In this document: one piece after another, positions 7,532 through 13,286 of the stretch
Numbering within the stretch: position 1 is the first letter of the stretch
Layout: each line of letters starts with the position of its first letter
Source of the DNA: a virus
Direction: 5' to 3' (one strand)
IMG/VR virus record: IMGVR_UViG_3300031688_000170
Span: 1-21,015 of that record
Length of the DNA: 21,015 nt
Made by a program: the position numbers and the translations under genes
Notes under the pieces: model-generated
Database searches by the model: none
What the model was told of the DNA's origin: nothing
What the model saw: the letters and a program-made list of their open reading frames with translations, nothing else

Positions 7532-8028
7532 TGGCAGCACTATTTTGCAACGAAGATAAATTAAAGAGTTCTACGGCGATTAATTACAACGTAGATACTG
7601 CATTCTTGTTACCTTTTTTAAAGATAGCACAAGATAAGAATATGCAGGTTATATTAGGGACTGACTTATACGAAAAGTTGGAAGCTGATATAGTAGCAGG
7701 AAGTATTACAGGTAACTATAAAGTGTTAATTGATGACTATGTACAAGATAGTATTATCCATTACGCATTAGTTGAGGCTTTACCGTTTATATCCTTCCAA
7801 ATTAAGAACGGATCGGTAACTCAAAAGAATAGCGAGAACGGAACTGCTGCCAGTAAATCAGATATTAATTGGTTGATTCAAAAAGAAAGAGATACAGCCG
7901 AGTTTTATGGTCAAAGAATCGTAGATTACCTATGTGAAAATTCTAGTTTGTTTCCTGAATACTCAAGTAACTCAGGTGCAGATATGAATCCAATTTCTAA
8001 TGCATACAATACAGGTCTAAGGATATGA
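7531..8028 (+). CDS. Head-tail connector/adaptor-like protein (DUF6712 type)
   Basis: A 165-residue, mainly helical protein directly after the portal, sharing one base with its stop codon. The 'LLPFLKIAQDKNMQVILGTDLYEKLEAD' opening, the 'YVQDSIIHYALVEALPF' helix and the C-terminal 'ERDTAEFYGQRIVDYL' helix are typical of a Bacteroidota phage family I recall as DUF6712, thought to be equivalent to gp6-like adaptors that close the portal and connect the tail. It ends with an ATGA overlap into a tiny gene. The position supports the adaptor role; sequence evidence is pattern recall. Confidence 0.65.
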   Translation: MAALFCNEDKLKSSTAINYNVDTAFLLPFLKIAQDKNMQVILGTDLYEKLEADIVAGSITGNYKVLIDDYVQDSIIHYALVEALPFISFQIKNGSVTQKNSENGTAASKSDINWLIQKERDTAEFYGQRIVDYLCENSSLFPEYSSNSGADMNPISNAYNTGLRI

Positions 8029-8093
8029 TATACAAGCCAAAGAAGAAGAATATAAAGAAGCTATTAATATATTTAAGCTCAGTTAATGTATAG
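8025..8093 (+). CDS. Possible 22-residue peptide
   Basis: ATG overlaps the preceding TGA (ATGA) and the frame stops at 8091-8093, just inside the next gene. The product is a lysine-rich N-terminus followed by a short hydrophobic stretch (LLIYLSSVNV). It may be a real small peptide, or simply a frame that couples translation from the adaptor gene to the lysis cassette. No family recognised. Confidence 0.3.
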   Translation: MIYKPKKKNIKKLLIYLSSVNV

Positions 8094-8232
8094 AGATGTA
8101 ATAGAAACAAATGTTATAAATACGGCTGCACTTGGCATAAGCTTTGCAGATATTAATGGATTCTTAACGGCTATTGTATTAATAACAGCAGCCTTATATA
8201 ATATCAAGAAGATAGGAAACGAGAAAAACTAA
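8086..8232 (+). CDS. Small single-span membrane protein, lysis cassette
   Basis: A 48-residue protein with one hydrophobic span (about residues 22-40, GFLTAIVLITAALYNI) followed by a short Lys/Asn tail, giving an N-out/C-in-like profile. Its stop overlaps the start of the DUF5675 gene (TAATG). Small proteins of this pattern often sit beside endolysin genes in flavobacterial phages, so a holin, antiholin or spanin-like accessory is a reasonable guess. Nothing in the sequence proves membrane permeabilisation. Confidence 0.6.
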   Translation: MYRDVIETNVINTAALGISFADINGFLTAIVLITAALYNIKKIGNEKN

Positions 8233-8636
8233 TGAAAGCACACTTACTTAGATTACGAGATGATGGGGTTCAAACCTTAGGAGCTTTAGTTATTTATGAT
8301 GGTGTAGATAAGGTTTTTGAATGCGTTACTTTAGAGCTACCTTGGAAGGGTAATAAGACTAATGTTAGTTGTATACCTAAAGGAGTCTATAACGTAGTGC
8401 ATAGAGAAAGCACTAAGTATGGTGACCACTTGCATATAGAAGATGTAAACGATAGAAGCTATATACTTATTCATGTAGCTAATTACGTAAGCCAACTAAA
8501 GGGTTGCATTGCATTAGGTAAAAGATTTGCAGATATTAACGGAGATGATGCTTTAGATGTAGTATCTTCAAGAAATACGTTAAAGAAGTTGGTTGATATT
8601 ATACCAATTGAAGGAATAACCTTAGAGATTATTTAA
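8232..8636 (+). CDS. DUF5675-family protein, candidate peptidoglycan-acting lysis enzyme
   Basis: A 134-residue protein with the DUF5675 pattern: the conserved 'IPKGVYNVVHRES' turn and an IHVANYVSQLKGCIALGK segment at about residues 80-97. The His and Cys in this segment recall the His...GC active site of YkuD-type L,D-transpeptidase folds. In Bacteroidota phages this family often takes the endolysin position, and no other lysozyme, amidase or peptidase is present in the window. It lies among small membrane proteins, supporting a lysis role. It lacks a signal peptide, so it would need a holin or similar for export. Enzyme activity is inferred. Confidence 0.65.
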   Translation: MKAHLLRLRDDGVQTLGALVIYDGVDKVFECVTLELPWKGNKTNVSCIPKGVYNVVHRESTKYGDHLHIEDVNDRSYILIHVANYVSQLKGCIALGKRFADINGDDALDVVSSRNTLKKLVDIIPIEGITLEII

Positions 8637-8637
8637 T

Positions 8638-8790
8638 ATGATTGGTTGGGATATTGGAATAGGAGTTTACACAGGAGTACTAATCGGAGTTTGGTCTGAT
8701 AAATTTGGCGATGGTTACAAGCATTGCCTATATATACCTTTTATATTCATTGAAATTAATACATATTATGACACAGATTCTAGCAAATAA
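8638..8790 (+). CDS. Small hydrophobic protein, lysis cassette
   Basis: A 50-residue frame starting one base after the DUF5675 stop. It has a Gly-rich hydrophobic N-terminus (MIGWDIGIGVYTGVLIGV) and a second hydrophobic patch (LYIPFIFIEI). I recall small proteins with this opening and an 'LYLPF' motif as conserved but uncharacterised in flavobacterial phages. It overlaps the next gene by 23 bases. Probably membrane-associated and part of the lysis module. Confidence 0.5.
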   Translation: MIGWDIGIGVYTGVLIGVWSDKFGDGYKHCLYIPFIFIEINTYYDTDSSK

Positions 8791-8926
8791 TTGGGGAGAG
8801 TTACTTATTGGATTTTTAGCATTCGCTAAGATAATAGTAAACCTTACACCAACAGAAAAGGACAACAAAATCTTCGGTTACTTTGATGACATCGTAGGGT
8901 ACTTCGTAAAGGATAAGAGAAAATGA
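8768..8926 (+). CDS. Small membrane protein, holin-like candidate
   Basis: The start at 8768 is chosen over an in-frame ATG at 8705 because the longer version would be read through most of the upstream gene. The conserved-looking part begins with TQILANNWGELLIGFLAF. The product is 52 residues with one membrane span (about 9-26), then 'LTPTEKDNKIFGYFDDIVGYF' and a basic tail. This pattern is common beside lysis genes in Bacteroidota phages. It overlaps the following gene by ATGA. Confidence 0.6.
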   Translation: MTQILANNWGELLIGFLAFAKIIVNLTPTEKDNKIFGYFDDIVGYFVKDKRK

Positions 8927-9135
8927 ATCCCTTATTCGCAAAAGGCGTATTAGCTATTATCCCTGAGATGTTTAAAGACGTTAAAGGAAAGTGGAGCAGT
9001 AAGAGAACTGTTAGTGGTGTTTTAGCTATCGCTGCAGTTACTCAAATAGACGCTACTGGTATCACTTGGCAAACGCTTGTATTAGCAACGATTGCAATAA
9101 TACCTTTATGCTTTTCGGTATTCGAGAAAAAGTAG
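8923..9135 (+). CDS. Small membrane protein, holin-like candidate
   Basis: A 70-residue protein with a short amphipathic N-terminus, a basic central stretch (KDVKGKWSSKRT) and a C-terminal membrane segment (about residues 48-64, TLVLATIAIIPLCFSVF) ending in Glu-Lys-Lys. A weaker hydrophobic stretch lies at about 31-40. The size and topology fit a small holin or accessory lysis protein. The start overlaps the previous stop (ATGA), so the two are translationally coupled. It is the last gene of the lysis cassette. Confidence 0.6.
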   Translation: MNPLFAKGVLAIIPEMFKDVKGKWSSKRTVSGVLAIAAVTQIDATGITWQTLVLATIAIIPLCFSVFEKK

Positions 9136-9159
9136 TATATTCGTGCTAAACAGAAAGAC

Positions 9160-10251
9160 ATGGCACAAAGAAAGAACAACAGATTTCGGTTAAAAGGTGA
9201 TGAGATAGACATCATAAAGAAACACCGAGCAAACACCCTAGACAATTTTAACGACAATTCATCACTTGATATTCATCTGCTTGAAAGAGGGATTGATAAG
9301 AAGGACGTTGTATCCGTTAAACATTGGCAGAACATGGGCGGAGAACTTAGGTTCTCAATCGTTACTAAAGATGGGCAAGGTGGATTCGATGAAGGTGGAA
9401 TGTTCGAAAGACTAAACACCTTTATAAAAGATCACGCACCTACTTATCCAAAAGTAGAACACAACGAAGGAACTCACTTATTAGTTATCAATCCTGCAGA
9501 CATTCATATCGGGAAGTATGCGAACGCTGAAGAAACTGGTGAAGCTTACAATACTGATATTGCAGTTGCAAGAGTTATAGAAGGTGTTCAAGGTCTTATC
9601 ACTAAAGCACAAGGTTTTAAAGTAGAAAGAATACTCTTTTGTATTGGAAACGATATACTACATGTAGATAATGTATATAATACTACTACAAAAGGAACTC
9701 CACAAGATTGCGATGGTAAATGGTGGGAGCATTTTGAAATAGCTTTACAACTATACGTTAAATGTGTTGAGATGCTTAGAGAGATAGCTCCAGTTGATTG
9801 CGTTCACTCTATGAGTAACCACGATTACCAAAGTGGATTTCATTTAGCGCACGCATTGAAGTCTTGGTTTAGGCTTGCAGACGATGTTTCGGTAGATGCA
9901 GGTGTAGCACATCGAAAGTATTATACTTATGGTTCTAACTTAATAGGTTTAGAGCATGGTGATGGTGCTAAGATGGATAACCTACCGATGCTAATGGCAC
10001 AAGAACAACCACAAGAATGGGCAAATACTAAGTATCGATATTGGTATCTTCACCATTTACATCACAAAGTTAAATATAAATGGCGAGATGCTAAAGACTT
10101 TATAGGTGTTACCGTTGAATACTTACGCTCACCTAGTGCAGCCGATTCATGGCACTCAAGAAAAGGATATACAGGTTCACCGAAAGCAGTAGAGGCTTTC
10201 ATTCACGAACGAGAGCAAGGTCAGGTCGCAAGACTAACACACTTCTTTTAG
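9160..10251 (+). CDS. Calcineurin-like metallophosphoesterase
   Basis: A 363-residue protein whose C-terminal two thirds carry the metal-ligand motifs of the calcineurin-like phosphoesterase superfamily in order: 'NPADIHIG' (D and H near residues 114-116), 'CIGNDILHVDN' (GxD equivalent near 173), 'SMSNHDYQ' (GNHD equivalent near 227), 'GLEHGDG' (His near 266) and 'HHLHHK' (GHxH equivalent near 300). The first about 100 residues are basic and helical. Substrate unknown; DNA exonuclease (SbcD/Mre11-like), nucleotide phosphatase or RNA-end processing are possible. It starts 24 bases after the lysis cassette and is followed by a strong terminator. Confidence 0.8.
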   Translation: MAQRKNNRFRLKGDEIDIIKKHRANTLDNFNDNSSLDIHLLERGIDKKDVVSVKHWQNMGGELRFSIVTKDGQGGFDEGGMFERLNTFIKDHAPTYPKVEHNEGTHLLVINPADIHIGKYANAEETGEAYNTDIAVARVIEGVQGLITKAQGFKVERILFCIGNDILHVDNVYNTTTKGTPQDCDGKWWEHFEIALQLYVKCVEMLREIAPVDCVHSMSNHDYQSGFHLAHALKSWFRLADDVSVDAGVAHRKYYTYGSNLIGLEHGDGAKMDNLPMLMAQEQPQEWANTKYRYWYLHHLHHKVKYKWRDAKDFIGVTVEYLRSPSAADSWHSRKGYTGSPKAVEAFIHEREQGQVARLTHFF

Positions 10252-10262
10252 TTAAGTATCAA

Positions 10263-10290
10263 AGGGTTACAGAAATGTAGCTCTTTTTTT
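10263..10290 (+). terminator. Rho-independent terminator
   Basis: A 9-bp stem (AGGGTTACA 10263-10271 with TGTAGCTCT 10276-10284, two wobbles) with a GAAA tetraloop and seven Ts (10284-10290). It closes the virion/lysis/phosphoesterase transcript. Confidence 0.85.
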
Positions 10291-10322
10291 ATGCAATAAA
10301 GCTCACTTTATTCTATTAATTA

Positions 10323-10353
10323 TTTGCGTAATCAAATTAAAGGTTTATCTTTG
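10323..10353 (+). promoter_or_regulatory. Bacteroidota housekeeping promoter
   Basis: TTTG at 10323-10326, exactly 19 bases, then TATCTTTG at 10346-10353, an ideal match to the Bacteroidota TTTG-N19-TAnnTTTG consensus. It lies just after a terminator and 24 bases before the next ATG, so it drives the early-type operon. Confidence 0.85.
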
Positions 10354-10377
10354 TAGGGAACTAAAAAAGCAAAAGCT

Positions 10378-10548
10378 ATGAAGTATATTATTTATGACAT
10401 CGAATCACAAAACTATGTCGATATCTTTTACTCAAGAACAGAGTACAAAGACCAAGCAGAAGTATTTAATTCAGAAGCTGATGCGTTACTAGAAATTCAA
10501 ACGCAAGGCACAAGTTCAATGATTGTAATACATAAAGATGATGAATAG
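10378..10548 (+). CDS. Small acidic hypothetical protein
   Basis: A 56-residue protein, first gene behind a near-perfect host-type promoter. It opens with 'MKYIIYDIESQNYVDIFYSRTEY' and has an alternating alpha/beta look and an acidic tail. I do not recognise the family. First genes after such promoters are often host-takeover proteins, but this is context only. It overlaps the next gene by 11 bases. Confidence 0.6.
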   Translation: MKYIIYDIESQNYVDIFYSRTEYKDQAEVFNSEADALLEIQTQGTSSMIVIHKDDE

Positions 10549-10972
10549 AGATTTAAAGAGTATTAGCAAGCTGATAGAGGACATTACTAGAGATATTGAT
10601 GGATTAGTATTAGATGGTGATTTGTATGCCATAGAATCTATCGTATTAGCTAAGAAGTTTGAGAGTGCTGCAAAGCATTTAAAAGACTATTGGGAAGAAG
10701 ACGCTTTACTTAGTACGGAAGTTTGGAAAGGTCAGGAGTTCGAAGGGTATACGGCAACACAAAAAGATGGAGCAAGAAGATATAGCTTCAAGCATTTAGA
10801 TAACTGGAATACTTTAAACGATCAACGTAAGGAGTTAGAATCTGAAAGTAAAAACGCTTACTTACAATTTCTAAACGGTAATGTTATAGTCGATTCTGAT
10901 GGGGTTATAGTTCCACAAGCTGAACCTGTAGCATCAAAACAAAGTATAGTATTAACTAAAAATAAATACTAA
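10538..10972 (+). CDS. Hypothetical helical protein of the early operon
   Basis: A 144-residue charged, mostly helical protein, unrecognised. The N-terminal about 55 residues form a likely coiled coil (SKLIEDITRDIDGLVLDGDL onward), the centre contains 'YTATQKDGARRYSFKHLDNW', and the C-terminus is low-complexity. A second ATG three bases downstream (10541) is an equally good start. It overlaps the upstream small gene. The position before putative recombination and ssDNA-binding genes makes a DNA-metabolism accessory role plausible, without direct evidence. Confidence 0.55.
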   Translation: MMNRDLKSISKLIEDITRDIDGLVLDGDLYAIESIVLAKKFESAAKHLKDYWEEDALLSTEVWKGQEFEGYTATQKDGARRYSFKHLDNWNTLNDQRKELESESKNAYLQFLNGNVIVDSDGVIVPQAEPVASKQSIVLTKNKY

Positions 10973-10999
10973 TTAATAGTTCATTCAATTATTAATTCA

Positions 11000-11007
11000 T
11001 ATATTTG
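11000..11007 (+). promoter_or_regulatory. Promoter -7 element (TATATTTG)
   Basis: A perfect TAnnTTTG match 22 bases before the ATG at 11030. No clear TTG/TTTG is found about 19 bases upstream, so this is either weak or dependent on an activator. Confidence 0.5.
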
Positions 11008-11029
11008 CTTCAAACAAAACAACTAAGCT

Positions 11030-11248
11030 ATGAGAGATTTAGAATTAAGATTAAAGCAAGAAGTAAGAGATAGATTGAATTTATCTTATAAAGATTATCC
11101 TACTACGTGTAAGGCTGTAGAAGATTCTTTTAAAGGTAAAGTATCTTTCATTGAATTGAGTCTATTAGAAGCAAACGATTTACTAAGAATGACTACAGGA
11201 GAAACACTTTCTTTTGTTAGTGTTAACGCATTATTTGAAGATAACTAA
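11030..11248 (+). CDS. Hypothetical small protein
   Basis: A 72-residue protein, charged and helical in the first half (RDLELRLKQEVRDRLNLSY) with a hydrophobic second half that has no membrane span. Not recognised. It begins after a TATATTTG promoter element and ends with the TAAGATG junction also used by the next two genes, marking the start of a tightly packed operon to 12737. Confidence 0.55.
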   Translation: MRDLELRLKQEVRDRLNLSYKDYPTTCKAVEDSFKGKVSFIELSLLEANDLLRMTTGETLSFVSVNALFEDN

Positions 11249-11249
11249 G

Positions 11250-11447
11250 ATGGGAAAACTAAAAGAATTATTTTTGAGAACGAGGGTTCAGCATTTAGAT
11301 AGAGATGAGATGATCGAGCAACAGATGAACAACGAATATGCTAGACATTGCGAATTATCACAAGAGTGGAATTCAGGAGAACGCTCACCAGTTACACGCT
11401 CACTATTAGAGTGGGAGCATTTAAACAAACCTTGTAAAACTAACTAA
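11250..11447 (+). CDS. Hypothetical small charged protein
   Basis: A 65-residue charged protein. The start at 11250 is preferred over an in-frame ATG at 11214 because it forms the TAAGATG stop-start junction seen repeatedly here and avoids a long overlap with the upstream gene. The product is rich in Arg, Glu and Gln, likely helical, with a central 'LDRDEMIEQQMNNEYARHCE' stretch. No family recognised. Confidence 0.55.
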   Translation: MGKLKELFLRTRVQHLDRDEMIEQQMNNEYARHCELSQEWNSGERSPVTRSLLEWEHLNKPCKTN

Positions 11448-11448
11448 G

Positions 11449-11823
11449 ATGGATAGAGAAAAGATAGCAGAATTGTACAAGAAGTACAACCTAGCAAAAG
11501 AAGATATATACAAGCATCAACATTATCTAATTATCTCTCGTAGTGGTATAGATAAGATACAAGCAACGGAAGGAATAGAGATAGCTTACGAGGTTATCAA
11601 ATGTGAAACTAACTTCTGTGTTGTGAAAGCATCAACGAAGGGATTAGAAACATTTGGAAGTGCTATAAAAGGAGCTTCGTTTAAAGATGGTAATACGAAC
11701 TCATGGTATGTTATGGAGATGGCAGAAAAGAGAGCAATGAGTAGAATAGTATTAAAGGTTTGTGGATTCTATCAATTAGGAATTTTCGGAGAAGATGAGA
11801 GCGAAGACTTTAAACGTAAATAA
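11449..11823 (+). CDS. Possible ssDNA-annealing-like recombination protein
   Basis: A 124-residue protein with 'KHQHYLIISRSGIDKIQATEGIEIAYEV', 'ASTKGLETFGSAIKGA' and 'SWYVMEMAEKRAMSRIVLKVCGFYQLG'. The last segment resembles the 'A-x-K/T-R-A-x-x-R-x-L' helix seen in Erf/Rad52-like phage annealing proteins, and the order of features is compatible with a very short member. This is a resemblance only; I also recall the family as uncharacterised in Bacteroidota phages. Being in an operon with an SSB-like protein supports a recombination or repair role. It is followed by a TAAGATG junction. Confidence 0.4.
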   Translation: MDREKIAELYKKYNLAKEDIYKHQHYLIISRSGIDKIQATEGIEIAYEVIKCETNFCVVKASTKGLETFGSAIKGASFKDGNTNSWYVMEMAEKRAMSRIVLKVCGFYQLGIFGEDESEDFKRK

Positions 11824-11824
11824 G

Positions 11825-12043
11825 ATGGCAGCAAACGGTAGAGGGTGGCAACCACAAAGCCCATTTCAAGAGATTGTATTTAATACATATACTACAAAAT
11901 CTAATGCTTGTAAAAGATTAGGATTAGCTCAGTATACTATTGATAAGCTCTTTAAAGATGAATTAAGATTAACGATCAAGCAACTAAACGCTTTGTCGTG
12001 GGATTCAAAACTAACTATTAACGATATATTAAAAACGCTATGA
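11825..12043 (+). CDS. Small HTH-like protein, possible DNA-binding regulator
   Basis: A 72-residue protein. The start at 11825 (TAAGATG junction) is chosen over an in-frame ATG at 11795 that would lie inside the upstream gene. The middle contains a helix-turn-helix-like pattern, 'TKSNACKRLGLAQYTIDKLF', followed by 'LTIKQLNALSWDSKLTINDIL', the size of a Cro-like single-domain regulator. It might bind the palindrome at 12842-12864, but nothing links them beyond proximity. It overlaps the next gene by ATGA. Confidence 0.5.
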   Translation: MAANGRGWQPQSPFQEIVFNTYTTKSNACKRLGLAQYTIDKLFKDELRLTIKQLNALSWDSKLTINDILKTL

Positions 12044-12432
12044 TTGAGGTAATATTGGAAAGAAGTGCAAGAGCTAATAAAGTTTCCGTAGGTGAGATAG
12101 TATCACAAGGTGAAAAGCTATTTGTAAGAGAAGCACGAGCTATGGTAGTAGGTGCAATGGACGAAGTCGGTTTAACTGATGAAGTTATAAAAGAGGCTAT
12201 AAATAAAGGCACTGCTGAGCTTAAAGATATGAGAGCGATGCACAAACAACAATTAAAAAGAGCAGGATATTACTCTCAGGGCTATATGGAAGTAATGTGT
12301 TACATAAACGAACCAGAAATAAACGAAAGCGACTACACAAGCAGAGAAGAACGATCATTACAAGCAGTCATTATGGGGCTGAAATCAGAAATCGAATCAT
12401 TACAAACAAAAATAATCCAATTAAAATGGTAA
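12040..12432 (+). CDS. Hypothetical protein with DnaA-domain-IV-like N-terminus
   Basis: A 130-residue helical protein. Residues about 8-60 (AnkVSVGEIVSQGEKLFVREAR, then 'GLTDEVIKEAINKG') loosely follow the helix arrangement of the DnaA C-terminal DNA-binding domain, in which a sensor-like 'VSVxEI' is followed by an 'xxREARAM' helix. The match is weak. The C-terminal 40 residues form a likely coiled coil (QAVIMGLKSEIESLQTKIIQL). It overlaps the previous gene by ATGA and the next by seven bases. Could be a replication accessory or simply helical. Confidence 0.4.
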   Translation: MIEVILERSARANKVSVGEIVSQGEKLFVREARAMVVGAMDEVGLTDEVIKEAINKGTAELKDMRAMHKQQLKRAGYYSQGYMEVMCYINEPEINESDYTSREERSLQAVIMGLKSEIESLQTKIIQLKW

Positions 12433-12737
12433 TCAAAGGAACGGTATTAGCAATCAAAGATTTACAAGTAATCTCTGAGAAGTTTAAGAAGCAAGAAGTA
12501 ATAATCAAGCAAGAAGGTGTAGAGTACGACGCTGATATACCGATTGAGTTTATACAAGACAAAGGTATTGAGCTTGTAAAAGGTATGGCAGTTGGTGGTT
12601 CTTACGAAATAGACATCAATATAAGCGGTAGAGCTTGGAAGGATAGGTACTTTGTAAGCCTTAAAGCTTGGAAGGTTTCAAAAGTAGAGGTTGCTCCTGA
12701 AGGAAACGAGCCTACTGGTGATGGAATGCCCTTTTAA
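12426..12737 (+). CDS. DUF3127-family OB-fold protein, SSB-like
   Basis: A 103-residue protein. The start at 12426 is preferred over an upstream ATG at 12297, which would add a basic 43-residue stretch read out of frame through the preceding gene. The pattern matches DUF3127: 'MVIKGTVLAIKDLQ', then 'KFKKQEVIIKQEGVEY', then 'VGGSYEIDINISGRAWKDRYFVSLKAWKVSKVE', a five-strand OB fold. The C-terminus is DGMPF, very like the acidic-Pro-Phe tip with which bacterial SSB recruits repair and replication partners. It therefore probably coats ssDNA during phage replication. It is the last gene of its operon, followed by a terminator. Confidence 0.75.
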   Translation: MVIKGTVLAIKDLQVISEKFKKQEVIIKQEGVEYDADIPIEFIQDKGIELVKGMAVGGSYEIDINISGRAWKDRYFVSLKAWKVSKVEVAPEGNEPTGDGMPF

Positions 12738-12764
12738 AAGAGTGGTAAACCTACTCAGTTGGTT

Positions 12765-12805
12765 AAACCTAGAGAGGCTGTGAAAAGTTTCTTTAGGTTT
12801 TTCTT
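12765..12805 (+). terminator. Rho-independent terminator
   Basis: An 11-bp stem (AAACCTAGAGA 12765-12775 with TCTTTAGGTTT 12790-12800, one wobble), 14-base loop, then TTTTT-type sequence running into 12802 (interrupted by C12803). It closes the operon ending with the SSB-like gene. Confidence 0.75.
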
Positions 12806-12812
12806 GTTTACT

Positions 12813-12844
12813 ATTGTAAATTAATAATATTAGTTGTATATTTG
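12813..12844 (+). promoter_or_regulatory. Bacteroidota-type promoter overlapped by an inverted repeat
   Basis: ATTG at 12813-12816, 20 bases, then TATATTTG at 12837-12844. It lies between two terminators, so it would start a transcript at about 12850. The -7 element and start region are covered by the palindrome at 12842-12864, consistent with control by a repressor or by RNA folding. Confidence 0.7.
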
Positions 12845-12864
12845 CTACCGTTGTGTGGTAGCAA
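12842..12864 (+). repeat. Perfect inverted repeat, operator or leader hairpin
   Basis: TTGCTACC (12842-12849), seven-base spacer, GGTAGCAA (12857-12864), a perfect 8-bp inverted repeat placed over the promoter's 3' edge and predicted start site. It can act as a DNA operator; if the RNA starts far enough upstream, it can form a leader hairpin. Confidence 0.65.
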
Positions 12865-12928
12865 CTTATATAAAACTTTATAAAGCCTATTCTTGCGAGC
12901 CTACCACCTCAAAGGAGTAGGTTTTTTT
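12850..12928 (+). ncRNA. Short leader RNA with attenuator-like alternative pairing
   Basis: A transcript from the promoter above would run about 75 bases and meet a terminator before any gene. GTGGTAG (12855-12861) is exactly complementary to CTACCAC (12901-12907), which is part of the terminator's 5' arm, so pairing of the two would disrupt the terminator. Alternatively, GTGGTAG is tied up in the 12842-12864 hairpin. This is the arrangement of a transcription attenuator controlling the HNH/initiator genes downstream; a free small RNA is the other reading. Structure is by eye only. Confidence 0.45.
12900..12928 (+). terminator. Leader terminator (attenuator)
   Basis: CCTA(C) at 12900-12904 pairs with (G)TAGG at 12917-12921, with an inner CC/GG or CTC/GAG pairing, followed by seven Ts (12922-12928). 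It is only six bases before the HNH start codon, an unusual place for a terminator unless it regulates that gene. Confidence 0.65.
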
Positions 12929-12933
12929 ACATT

Positions 12934-13284
12934 ATGACTTCAAGAAAATATTACGAGAAAACTTTAAATGTTAAAGTTCCTAAAGATTTCGATGTACATC
13001 ACATTGATTGTAATAATAAAAATAATGATATTCGTAACCTTGTAGCTATACCAAAGATAGTTCACTCTAGGTATCATAAAGCGAAAAACGGTTTCAATTC
13101 TGAAATAAGTGAAGGATATATAAATTTATCTTTTAACTCTTGTAATAATGGTTTAAGGTATTATTTAAACGTAATAGAGGAAATGGATTTATCTTTACGA
13201 GAATGCTTTAATTACATTTCTTATAGAGATTACTTGCTAGGAGAAAAACCTTTATGTACTTTAACATCACCTAAACCTTATTAA
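12934..13284 (+). CDS. HNH endonuclease, homing-type
   Basis: A 116-residue protein with a compact HNH motif in the first half: 'KVPKDFDVHHIDCNNKNNDIRNLVAIPKIVHSRYH', with the paired His, the Asn-Leu in the middle and the terminal His. It lacks a recognisable DNA-specificity domain beyond a helical C-terminal half. Free-standing HNH genes of this kind are common mobile passengers in phages. It stands between the regulated leader and the replication initiator, two bases before the initiator start, so it would be co-expressed with replication genes. No duplicated flanks were seen that would reveal its insertion point. Confidence 0.75.
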   Translation: MTSRKYYEKTLNVKVPKDFDVHHIDCNNKNNDIRNLVAIPKIVHSRYHKAKNGFNSEISEGYINLSFNSCNNGLRYYLNVIEEMDLSLRECFNYISYRDYLLGEKPLCTLTSPKPY

Positions 13285-13286
13285 TT

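Noticed and set aside
8705-8767. N-terminal extension of the membrane protein starting at 8768
   Set aside because: It would be read across most of the 50-residue gene at 8638, and the family-like sequence begins at the inner ATG.
12297-12425. Basic 43-residue extension of the DUF3127 protein
   Set aside because: It is the shadow frame of the preceding gene; the OB fold begins at 12426.
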